Positions 7,654 to 14,343 of a DNA stretch of 20,970 nt are shown here, piece after piece (the first letter of the stretch is position 1; each line of letters begins with the position of its first letter). The notes beneath the pieces are model-generated. The model saw only the letters and a list, made by a program, of their open reading frames with translations. It had not been told where the DNA came from and made no database searches. The stretch comes from an uncultured Collinsella sp. (GTDB lineage Bacteria; Actinomycetota; Coriobacteriia; Coriobacteriales; Coriobacteriaceae), in contig CAKUEU010000031.1 of NCBI GenBank assembly GCA_934646865.1, positions 1 to 20,970 of the forward strand, given 5' to 3'. A program made the position numbers and the translations under genes.

Positions 7654-8966
7654 CCCGCATCACCCCGTCCCCGCTCAAGGGCACGGTTCCCGCCATCGCG
7701 TCCAAGTCGATGGCGCACCGCCTCATCATCTGCGCCGCACTTGCCAACGGCGAAACGCACGTGACCTGCAACACCACCTGCGCCGATATCGAGGCCACGG
7801 TGCGCTGCCTCACGGCGCTCGGCGCCCGCATCGAGACCGTCGAGGACGGCTTCCAGGTCCACCCCACCATGAAGAGCATTGAGTTTGGCCTGCTCAAGGC
7901 CCTTGCCGGTGGCACGCTCGACTGCGGCGAGAGCGGCTCCACGCTGCGCTTTATGCTGCCCGTCGCCTGCGCGCTGGGTGCGGAGGCCACCTTTGTGGGC
8001 CAGGGTCGCCTGGGCGCCCGCCCGCTCTCCCCGCTCTCGGACGAGATCATCGCCGCCGGCTGCGACCTGCAGGGTCTGGGCGGTTTTCCGCTCAAGACGA
8101 GCGGCCGCATGCGCCCGGGCACCTTTGTGCTACCGGGCAACGTGAGCTCGCAGTATATCTCCGGCCTGCTGCTGGCAGCCCCGCTGCTGGCCCAGCCCTC
8201 CTGCGTGCAGGTGACCGGCCTCATCGAGAGCCGCCCCTACATCAACCTGACCATTCAGGCCATGAAGGCCTTTGGTGTCGAGGTCAACGTTGAGCGCATC
8301 CCCGCCAAGGACGGCCATCCCGAGGTCACGAACTTCCGTGTGAGCAGCGGCTCGTACCGCACGCCCGGCAGCGTGACCGTCGAGGGCGACTGGTCCAACG
8401 CCGCCTTCTGGCTATGCGCCGGCGCCTTCGGCACCGACCCCATCACTGTCGAGGGTGTGTCGCTGAGCTCCGCGCAGGGCGACCGCAACGTGCTCGCCGC
8501 GCTCTCGCGCTTTGGCGCCCGCATCGTGCGCTCCACCAACGCCGCCACCGTGCAGTCCGACAAGCTCGCCGGCTTTGAGATGAGCGCCCACGACATTCCC
8601 GACCTGGTGCCCGTCATCTCGGCCGTTGCCTCGCTGGCGCAGGGACGCACGTTTATCCGCGACTGCGCGCGCCTGCGCATCAAGGAATCCGACCGCCTGG
8701 TCACCACTACCCGCGAGCTCACCGCGCTGGGCGCACAGGTGCGCATTGCCGGCGATGACCTCATCATCAAGGGCGTCGATGCCTTTACCGGCGGCGAGGT
8801 CGATTCGCACAACGACCACCGCATCGCCATGATGGCCGCCATCGCCGCGAGCCGCGCCACCGGCGAGGTCGTGATCCACGGAGCTGAGGCCGTCAACAAG
8901 TCCTATCCCGATTTCTTCGACCACTACCGTCTGCTGGGCGGCAAGGTCACGCTCGAGGAGGAATAG
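7647..8966 (+). CDS. aroA: 3-phosphoshikimate 1-carboxyvinyltransferase (EPSP synthase)
   Basis: This enzyme transfers the enolpyruvyl group of phosphoenolpyruvate to shikimate-3-phosphate. The 439-residue protein has the substrate-binding SKSMAHR motif (Lys20, Ser21, Arg25), DIPDLVPV with the catalytic aspartate, LRIKESDRL and NDHRIAMM, all typical of the family. The loop that is GNAGTAMR in class I enzymes here reads CGESGSTLRF, a form known from Firmicute-type EPSP synthases whose glyphosate response cannot be read from sequence alone. It overlaps aroB by 7 bases and its stop is one base before aroC. GGGAG lies about 11 bases before the ATG. Confidence 0.96.
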   Translation: MLARITPSPLKGTVPAIASKSMAHRLIICAALANGETHVTCNTTCADIEATVRCLTALGARIETVEDGFQVHPTMKSIEFGLLKALAGGTLDCGESGSTLRFMLPVACALGAEATFVGQGRLGARPLSPLSDEIIAAGCDLQGLGGFPLKTSGRMRPGTFVLPGNVSSQYISGLLLAAPLLAQPSCVQVTGLIESRPYINLTIQAMKAFGVEVNVERIPAKDGHPEVTNFRVSSGSYRTPGSVTVEGDWSNAAFWLCAGAFGTDPITVEGVSLSSAQGDRNVLAALSRFGARIVRSTNAATVQSDKLAGFEMSAHDIPDLVPVISAVASLAQGRTFIRDCARLRIKESDRLVTTTRELTALGAQVRIAGDDLIIKGVDAFTGGEVDSHNDHRIAMMAAIAASRATGEVVIHGAEAVNKSYPDFFDHYRLLGGKVTLEEE

Positions 8967-8967
8967 C

Positions 8968-10065
8968 ATGTCCTCGACCTTTGGCAACGTCTTGCATCTG
9001 AGCATTTTCGGCCAGTCGCACTCCCCCGCCATCGGCTGCTCGCTCGATGGCATTCCGGCAGGTATCGCCGTTGATCAGGAGCAGCTGCAGGCCTTTTTGG
9101 ACCGTCGTGCCCCCGGCCGCGATGAAACCGCAACCAAGCGCCGCGAGGCCGACGCCGCGCACATTATCGCCGGCGTGGTCGATGGACACACCACCGGCGC
9201 GCCCATCGCCGCGATCATCGAGAACACCAACACGCGCTCCAAGGACTACTCCGAGCTGCGCCGCAAGCCCCGCCCGGGCCATGCGGATTTCCCGGCACGA
9301 GTGAAGTATCACAACATGCACGATGTCGCCGGCGGTGGGCACTTCTCCGGCCGTTTGACGGCGCCCTTATGCATCGCGGGCGGCATCGCGCTACAGGCGC
9401 TCGAAGCCCGCGGCATTAAGGTCATGGCGCACGTGGCGCAGATCGGGGGCATCTCCGACCTGCCCATGGACGACATGGTCTATCGCGAGTCCGACCGCAA
9501 GGCGATCCTTACGAACGATCTGCCGTGCATTGATGCCGCTGCCGCCGGCCGCATGCGCGAGGAGATTCTGGCCGCGCGCGACGAGCTCGACAGCATCGGC
9601 GGTATCGTTGAGTGCGGCATCTACGGCCTGCCCGCGGGCATCGGCGATCCCATGTTCGACGGCATCGAGAACCGTATCGCGCAAATTGCGTTTGGCATTC
9701 CCGCCGTAAAGGGCGTGGAGTTTGGCATGGGCTTTGCCGTGGCCGCCATGCGCGGCAGCGAGAACAACGACCCGTACCGCATCGACGCCGAGAGCGGCGA
9801 GATCGAGGTCGAGTCCAACAACGCCGGCGGCATCCTGGGCGGCATTTCCACCGGCGCGCCCGTCATGTGGCGCATGGCCGTAAAGCCGACGCCCTCCATT
9901 GGCCGCGAGCAGCAGACCGTGGACATGGACGCCATGGAAAATGCCGAGCTTTCGGTCCACGGCCGCCACGATCCCTGCATCGTCCCCCGCGCCGTCCCCG
10001 TAGCCGAAGCAGCCGCGGCACTCGCCATCTGGGACGCCCTCCTAGAAGACGCCGCCCAGCGCTAA
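8968..10065 (+). CDS. aroC: Chorismate synthase
   Basis: This enzyme eliminates phosphate from EPSP to give chorismate and needs reduced FMN. The 365-residue protein begins TFGNVLHLSIFGQSHSP, which contains the conserved active-site histidine (His18). It continues with RPGHAD and GGGHFSGRLTAPLC, the variant of the family signature found in clostridial and related enzymes. Length is normal. GAGGAGGA inside the end of aroA is an excellent ribosome binding site, and only one base separates the two genes. No flavin reductase domain is present, so reduced FMN must be supplied by another protein. A 36-base perfect palindrome follows the stop codon. Confidence 0.96.
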   Translation: MSSTFGNVLHLSIFGQSHSPAIGCSLDGIPAGIAVDQEQLQAFLDRRAPGRDETATKRREADAAHIIAGVVDGHTTGAPIAAIIENTNTRSKDYSELRRKPRPGHADFPARVKYHNMHDVAGGGHFSGRLTAPLCIAGGIALQALEARGIKVMAHVAQIGGISDLPMDDMVYRESDRKAILTNDLPCIDAAAAGRMREEILAARDELDSIGGIVECGIYGLPAGIGDPMFDGIENRIAQIAFGIPAVKGVEFGMGFAVAAMRGSENNDPYRIDAESGEIEVESNNAGGILGGISTGAPVMWRMAVKPTPSIGREQQTVDMDAMENAELSVHGRHDPCIVPRAVPVAEAAAALAIWDALLEDAAQR

Positions 10066-10077
10066 GCACCACCCACC

Positions 10078-10157
10078 CGGTGATTTTTCTGGGACGGGGA
10101 TTAAAAAATCATTGCGTACCTAATGATTTTTTAATCCCCGTCCCAGAAAAATCACCG
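10078..10157. repeat. Perfect 36-bp palindrome with two inverted GGGACGGGG cores
   Basis: The arms 10078-10113 and 10122-10157 are perfect inverted repeats separated by 8 bases. Each arm is itself a smaller stem-loop: TGATTTTT (10081-10088) pairs with AAAAATCA (10104-10111) around CTGGGACGGGGATTA. The GGGACGGGG core is shared with the repeat at 1361-1470, but the stem sequence is entirely different. It lies between aroC and pheA, and its T runs could cause partial termination in either direction, which would separate pheA-aroEK-aroQ from the upstream genes. Confidence 0.85.
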
Positions 10158-10186
10158 CAGTCCCCCTACACGTGAAAGGGGTCCCT

Positions 10187-11332
10187 ATGGACCTTGCCGA
10201 CATTCGCCAGGCCATCGATGGCATCGACACCACGCTCCTCAACAGCTTTGTCGAGCGCATGGATATTGCCACCGAGGTCGCCAAGTCAAAAATCGAGATG
10301 GGCAAGGCCGTCTTCGACCCCGCCCGCGAGCGCTCCAAGCTCAACAACCTCGCCAGCCGCGCACCCGAGCGCTACGAGGCCCAGACCATCACCCTGTTCC
10401 GCCTCCTCATGAGCATGAGCAAGGCCGAGCAGCAGCGCTACATCAACGAGCTCAAGGGCATCACGGTGTCGCAAAAGGCCCACGCCACGGCCGGGGCCTT
10501 CGACACGTCCTTCCCCCAAACGGCCAGCGTCGCCTGCCAGGGCGTCGAAGGAGCCTACAGCCAGATTGCCGCATGCAAGCTCTTCGATGTGCCCGATATC
10601 GCTTTCTTCGAAACTTTCGAGGGCGTCATGCGCGCAGTGCGCGACGGCTTCTGCGAGTTTGGCGTGCTGCCCATCGAGAACTCCACCGCCGGCTCGGTCA
10701 ACGCCGTCTACGACCTGCTCGCACAGTTCGACTTCCACATCGTACGCTCGCTGCGCCTCAAGATCGACCACAACCTGCTCGTCAAACCCGGCACCAAGCT
10801 GCAGGACGTGCGCGAGGTCTACAGCCACGGCCAGGCCATCGCCCAGTGTGCCGGCTTTATCGAGGCGCACGACCTGCACGCCACCAAATACCCCAATACG
10901 GCCATGTCGGCCGAGATGGTCGCCAACTCCGACCGCACCGATGTTGCCGCCATCGCCTCGCGCAGTTGCGCGGCGCTCTACGGCCTGGAGGTGCTGGAGC
11001 CCAACATCCAGGACTCGGACAACAACTACACGCGCTTCGTCGTCATCAGCCGCGAGCCGCGCGTCTACCCCGGCGCCAACCGCACCTCGCTCATGATCAC
11101 CACGGCCAACGAGCCGGGCGCCCTCTACCGCGTGCTCGAGCGCTTCTACGCGCTCAACATCAACCTCATCAAGCTCGAGAGCCGCCCCATCCCCGGGCAC
11201 GACTTTGAGTTTATGTTCTACTTTGACCTGGACTGTCCCTTTGGCAGCAAGGCCCTCGACGACCTGCTCGATTCCATCGACGACGTGTGCGAGAGCTTTA
11301 CCTACTTTGGCAGCTACACGGAGGTGCTCTAG
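10187..11332 (+). CDS. pheA: Bifunctional chorismate mutase / prephenate dehydratase (P-protein)
   Basis: This protein makes phenylpyruvate from chorismate. The 381 residues contain, in order, an all-helical AroQ-type chorismate mutase (about 1-90), a prephenate dehydratase domain (about 112-290, with the conserved YTRF at 281-284) and a C-terminal ACT domain (about 298-381). The ACT domain carries PGALY and ESRP (331-334), the regulatory phenylalanine site of the family, so feedback inhibition by phenylalanine is expected. It is the only chorismate mutase seen in the locus and so probably also feeds TyrA. The ATG at 10187 is preceded by AAAGGGG 5 bases upstream. A GTG at 10172 is in frame but would place that ribosome binding site inside the gene. 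It follows the large palindrome and directly abuts aroE-aroK. Confidence 0.96.
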   Translation: MDLADIRQAIDGIDTTLLNSFVERMDIATEVAKSKIEMGKAVFDPARERSKLNNLASRAPERYEAQTITLFRLLMSMSKAEQQRYINELKGITVSQKAHATAGAFDTSFPQTASVACQGVEGAYSQIAACKLFDVPDIAFFETFEGVMRAVRDGFCEFGVLPIENSTAGSVNAVYDLLAQFDFHIVRSLRLKIDHNLLVKPGTKLQDVREVYSHGQAIAQCAGFIEAHDLHATKYPNTAMSAEMVANSDRTDVAAIASRSCAALYGLEVLEPNIQDSDNNYTRFVVISREPRVYPGANRTSLMITTANEPGALYRVLERFYALNINLIKLESRPIPGHDFEFMFYFDLDCPFGSKALDDLLDSIDDVCESFTYFGSYTEVL

Positions 11333-12571
11333 ATGACCGATACCGCCGCAACCCGCCCCTACGGCGTGCTGGGCCGCGTGCTGGGCCACAGCTACACCCC
11401 GACCATCTACAAGGAGCTCGCGGGGCTTGAGTACGTGCGTTTTGAGCGCGAGCCCGAGGACCTCGAGGCCTTTATGACCGGCGACGAGTGGGAAGGCACC
11501 AACGTGACCATCCCCTACAAGCGCGCCGTCATGGAGTACCTGGACGAGCTGAGCCCGCTCGCCGAGCGCATGGGTAACGTCAACACCATCACGCGCCTAG
11601 CAGACGGACGCCTGCGGGGCGACAATACCGACTACTTCGGTTTTCAGTGCCTGGTCGAAGAGCTGGGTGTGGAGGTTGCCGGCAAGAAAGCCCTCGTGCT
11701 CGGCGCGACCGGCGGTGCCGGTACCACGGTCAGCATGGTGCTCGGCGACCTAGGTGCCATCGTCGTGCCCGTAGGCCGCACGAGCGAGGTCAACTACGAC
11801 AACATCGCCCAGCAGTCCGACGCCGCTCTGCTCGTCAACTGCACGCCCGCCGGCATGTTCCCCCACTGCCCCGACGCACCCTGCACGCTCGAGGGCCTCG
11901 ATGCGCTCGAGGGAGTCATTGACATCGTATACAACCCCGCCCGCACGGGGCTCATGCTCGAGGCCGAGCGCCGCGGCATCCCCTGCATCGGCGGCTTGCT
12001 CATGCTTGTGGCGCAGGCGGCGCAAGCCGTCGAGCGCTATACCGGCCAGGTCACCCCGCGCGAGCGCATCCTGGACGTGACGGAGCGCCTGTCCCGCCAT
12101 GAGCAGAACATCGCACTGATCGGCATGCCGGGCTCGGGCAAAACCCGCGTGGGTGAGCAGATCGCCCTGCTCACGGGGCGCGAGCACATCGACCTGGACC
12201 GCGCCCTCGAGAAGCGCCTCGGTATGCCCTGCGCCGACTTTATCGTTGAGTGCGGCGAGCCAGTCTTCCGTGAGCAGGAGACGGCGGCCCTGGCCGACAT
12301 CTCCAAGCGCAGCGGACTGGTGCTCTCCACCGGCGGTGGCGTCGTCACGCGCGTCGAGAACTATCCGCTGCTTCACCAGAACAGCCAGATCGTGATGCTC
12401 AACCGCAAGCTCGATGAGCTCGCCCACAAGGGACGCCCCATCACCGCTCGCGACGGCATCGATAAACTGGCCGAACAGCGCATGCCGCGCTACCGCGCCT
12501 GGGCCGACTACATCATCGACTCGCGCGACTGCGCCGCCAACACCGCCCAAGCCCTCCTCGACACCCTCTAA
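11333..12571 (+). CDS. aroE-aroK: Shikimate dehydrogenase - shikimate kinase fusion
   Basis: One 412-residue polypeptide joins two consecutive steps. Residues 1 to about 245 are shikimate dehydrogenase: NVTIPYK with the catalytic Lys63, DNTD (97-100), the NADP-binding GATGGAG (124-130) and a C-terminal GGLLMLVAQA helix. Residues about 257-412 are shikimate kinase: Walker A GMPGSGKT (264-271), HIDLDR, GEPVFREQE, STGGGVV, KGRPIT and PRYRAWA. The shikimate-binding loop of the dehydrogenase reads GHSYTP, with Thr where SxS is more usual. Both halves keep their catalytic residues, so both are probably active. The ATG follows the pheA stop with no gap, with GGAGGTG 7 bases upstream. No frameshift or internal stop separates the halves. 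Confidence 0.94.
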   Translation: MTDTAATRPYGVLGRVLGHSYTPTIYKELAGLEYVRFEREPEDLEAFMTGDEWEGTNVTIPYKRAVMEYLDELSPLAERMGNVNTITRLADGRLRGDNTDYFGFQCLVEELGVEVAGKKALVLGATGGAGTTVSMVLGDLGAIVVPVGRTSEVNYDNIAQQSDAALLVNCTPAGMFPHCPDAPCTLEGLDALEGVIDIVYNPARTGLMLEAERRGIPCIGGLLMLVAQAAQAVERYTGQVTPRERILDVTERLSRHEQNIALIGMPGSGKTRVGEQIALLTGREHIDLDRALEKRLGMPCADFIVECGEPVFREQETAALADISKRSGLVLSTGGGVVTRVENYPLLHQNSQIVMLNRKLDELAHKGRPITARDGIDKLAEQRMPRYRAWADYIIDSRDCAANTAQALLDTL

Positions 12572-12574
12572 CCA

Positions 12575-12615
12575 AAAACCACCACAAAGGGGACAGGCAC
12601 CTTTGTGGTGGTTTT
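12575..12615. repeat. Hairpin with GGGACAGG-type core between aroE-aroK and aroQ
   Basis: A perfect 16-base stem, AAAACCACCACAAAGG (12575-12590) with its complement at 12600-12615, closes a 9-base loop, GGACAGGCA. The single core (GGGGACAGGCACC) resembles the GGGACGGGG core of the other two palindromes, but the unit is not doubled. It begins four bases after the aroE-aroK stop. The TTTT at the end of the right arm could make it a weak terminator before aroQ. GGGACAGGCACC-type palindromes are, to my knowledge, a recurring intergenic repeat type in several bacterial groups. Confidence 0.75.
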
Positions 12616-12650
12616 CCATTCAACTCCGCCCAACCGCAAAGGAAGCAGCC

Positions 12651-13088
12651 ATGAAAGCACTCGTCATCAACGGCCCCAACCTCAATATGCTTGGCATCCG
12701 CGAGCCGGGCATCTACGGCAGCGACAACTACGACCGCCTGGTCCAGATCTGCAAGGAGGCCGGCGCCGCGCAGGGCTTTGACGAGGTCGAAGTCTTCCAG
12801 TCCAACCACGAGGGCAGCATCGTCGACAAGATCCAGGAGGCCTACGGTAAGGTCGACGGCATCGTCATCAACCCGGCAGCCTACACGCACACGAGCGTGG
12901 CCATCCTCGATGCGCTCAAGGCCGTCGCCATCCCCGCCGTCGAGGTCCACATCAGTGCCGTCGAGACCCGTGAGGACTTCCGCCAGGTGAGCTACGCACG
13001 CCTAGCCTGCTTCGCCACCATCACCGGCGAAGGCCTCCAAGGCTACGCCCATGCATTGGAGCTACTGAAGGAGCACCTCGAAAAGTAA
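12651..13088 (+). CDS. aroQ: Type II 3-dehydroquinate dehydratase
   Basis: This enzyme dehydrates 3-dehydroquinate to 3-dehydroshikimate. The 145-residue protein is the normal length for the dodecameric type II family. It shows INGPNLNMLGIREP with the lid arginine, the catalytic tyrosine in IYG, INPAAYTHTSVAI and the active-site histidine in VEVHIS. The usual SN...RE segment after that histidine is SAVETRE here, with Ala replacing the conserved Asn, a small departure from the family pattern. GGA lies 7 bases before the ATG. It is separated from aroE-aroK by a hairpin and closes the aro locus at a terminator. Confidence 0.93.
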   Translation: MKALVINGPNLNMLGIREPGIYGSDNYDRLVQICKEAGAAQGFDEVEVFQSNHEGSIVDKIQEAYGKVDGIVINPAAYTHTSVAILDALKAVAIPAVEVHISAVETREDFRQVSYARLACFATITGEGLQGYAHALELLKEHLEK

Positions 13089-13114
13089 GACCGCAACACT
13101 ACTGAATAACTAAC

Positions 13115-13148
13115 AGCGGGGACGATCAAGTTGGTCGCCCCCGCTTTT
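13115..13148. terminator. Terminator after aroQ, shared with the convergent acyltransferase gene
   Basis: AGCGGGG (13115-13121) pairs with CCCCGCT (13139-13145), extended by a few inner pairs, and is followed by TTTT. It sits 26 bases after the aroQ stop and 3 bases before the end of the opposing acyltransferase gene, so it probably serves mainly the plus strand and perhaps both. Confidence 0.7.
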
Positions 13149-13150
13149 AA

Positions 13151-14137
13151 TTACGCCCTCTTGATCACGTATGCCAGGCCGATGTCGCAGGTGCAGCGTA
13201 CGAGTGATGCGAAGAGCCACGATGCTGGCAGTGTCATGAGCAACGGCATGGTCTGCCAAGGAATAAACCAATCGACCGCGTGAATTGCAAAGATTGCCAG
13301 GCTGGCTTGCCCGCAAAACACGAGCCCTCGCTCAAGAGCACCCAAGACCGAAACATCCTTCAGCTTCTCCACGGCCATGGATACCCAGCACACGCAGTAA
13401 CTGCCAGCAAGAGCGGCAATCGTAGCAATGACAAAACCGTCCACGCGGCGGCTCGAAAGCTCAAGACCGCTCATAGCCGCAAGGATAAGCCAAACAACAC
13501 CCGCGCCAACAAACAGAAGCGGCTTGCTCACGCTCGGCTCCAGCCCCCTTTGACGCACCGTATAGCCAACCCACATCAGCAACACAATATAGCAGCTCAG
13601 ATCCAGATCGAGCGGCAGGTAGATACCCAAAAAGCGAGACACGCTCAACCCGCAGAAAGCAATCACAGCACAGACAACGCCCTGCCAAACAGCGCCAACT
13701 TCGCGCCCATCAAACAACCGTACCAGCGCATTAAACAGCAAGCGCGACGTAAACAGTGCCGCCAAAAACCACGCCATGCCAACAGCGGCAACGCCAAACC
13801 CAGGCACATCCACGCCCGAGGCAAACACAAGCGTCTCAAGCCCCGCGACCAGGACCCCGCCCGTCAACGGAGCCCCGCTCATCAAGAACGACGGTATCTG
13901 CCAGGCCAGTGCAAGAATCACATACGGCGCCAGCAGGCGCGACACCGAGCCGCTCACCAGCTCACGCCACGGCTTGGGCCTAAACGTATACCCGGCAAGA
14001 ATAAAGAACACCGGCATATGAAACGAGAAGATAGCGTGCCGCAAAGGCGAGGGATTTGGGACGGTGTGCCCCACAATGACCAGAATAATTGCAATCCCCT
14101 TTGCAATATCAATCCAGTCGAGCCTTTTGGTCCCCAT
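13151..14137 (-). CDS. Acyltransferase-3 family membrane protein
   Basis: The 328-residue protein is hydrophobic throughout, with about ten membrane segments. It begins with the family signature DIAKGIAIILVIVGHT (catalytic-type His24) followed by FSFHMPVFFILAGYTF. Proteins of this family O-acetylate or otherwise acylate extracytoplasmic sugars, such as exopolysaccharide, O-antigen or wall glycans. The nearby glycan export and glycosyltransferase genes fit that role, but the substrate is unknown. The ATG at 14137 has GAAGGG about 7 bases upstream. An in-frame GTG at 14164 lies closer to the tRNA terminator and lacks such a site. The gene lies directly downstream of tRNA-Arg(UCU) and its terminator. 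Confidence 0.88.
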   Translation of the reverse strand: MGTKRLDWIDIAKGIAIILVIVGHTVPNPSPLRHAIFSFHMPVFFILAGYTFRPKPWRELVSGSVSRLLAPYVILALAWQIPSFLMSGAPLTGGVLVAGLETLVFASGVDVPGFGVAAVGMAWFLAALFTSRLLFNALVRLFDGREVGAVWQGVVCAVIAFCGLSVSRFLGIYLPLDLDLSCYIVLLMWVGYTVRQRGLEPSVSKPLLFVGAGVVWLILAAMSGLELSSRRVDGFVIATIAALAGSYCVCWVSMAVEKLKDVSVLGALERGLVFCGQASLAIFAIHAVDWFIPWQTMPLLMTLPASWLFASLVRCTCDIGLAYVIKRA

Positions 14138-14170
14138 AGCACACCCTTCAAATTCGCAGCACACAAGATG

Positions 14171-14202
14171 AAAAAAGCCCAGACCACCAAGCGGTCCGGG
14201 CT
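14171..14202 (-). terminator. Rho-independent terminator of tRNA-Arg(UCU)
   Basis: On the minus strand AGCCCGGACC (14193-14202) pairs with GGTCTGGGCT (14176-14185) around a 7-base loop and is followed by a run of T. It lies about 10 bases after the tRNA 3' end and 33 bases before the acyltransferase start. Confidence 0.85.
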
Positions 14203-14212
14203 TAATAAACGA

Positions 14213-14289
14213 TGGTGCTCCATGGCGGATTCGAACCGTCGACCTTGGGATTAGAAGTCCCCTGCTCTATCCAACTGAGCTAATGGAGC
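14213..14289 (-). tRNA. tRNA-Arg (anticodon TCT)
   Basis: The minus strand folds into a complete cloverleaf: acceptor GCTCCAT with ATGGAGC, D arm GCTC/GAGC, anticodon stem GGGGA/TCCCA (one mismatch at its end) around loop CTTCTAA (anticodon TCT, reading AGA), and T arm GACGG/CCGCC with TTCGAAT (one weak pair). Discriminator A and CCA are encoded, giving 77 bases. A TATAAT lies at 14336-14341, about 45 bases upstream, without a clear -35. Between it and the tRNA is a small GCACGC/GCGTGC hairpin (14308-14323). The tRNA could also be processed from the upstream ABC exporter transcript. Confidence 0.95.
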
Positions 14290-14343
14290 AAATAACCGCA
14301 CGCCCGAGCACGCGCAAGCGTGCCAGGTGCAAGTAATTATAAC

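Noticed and set aside
10172..10186. GTG start for pheA
   Set aside because: The AAAGGGG ribosome binding site would lie inside the coding region. The ATG at 10187 is correctly spaced from it.
13115..13148. GGGGACGA in the aroQ terminator as a fourth copy of the GGGACGGG repeat
   Set aside because: The GGGGAC string lies in the stem and pairs as a normal terminator. It has no separate core-and-mirrored-flank structure.
14308..14323. GCACGC/GCGTGC hairpin as a terminator of the ABC exporter operon
   Set aside because: The stem is only six pairs and no T run follows on the minus strand, so it is noted under the tRNA without a terminator call.
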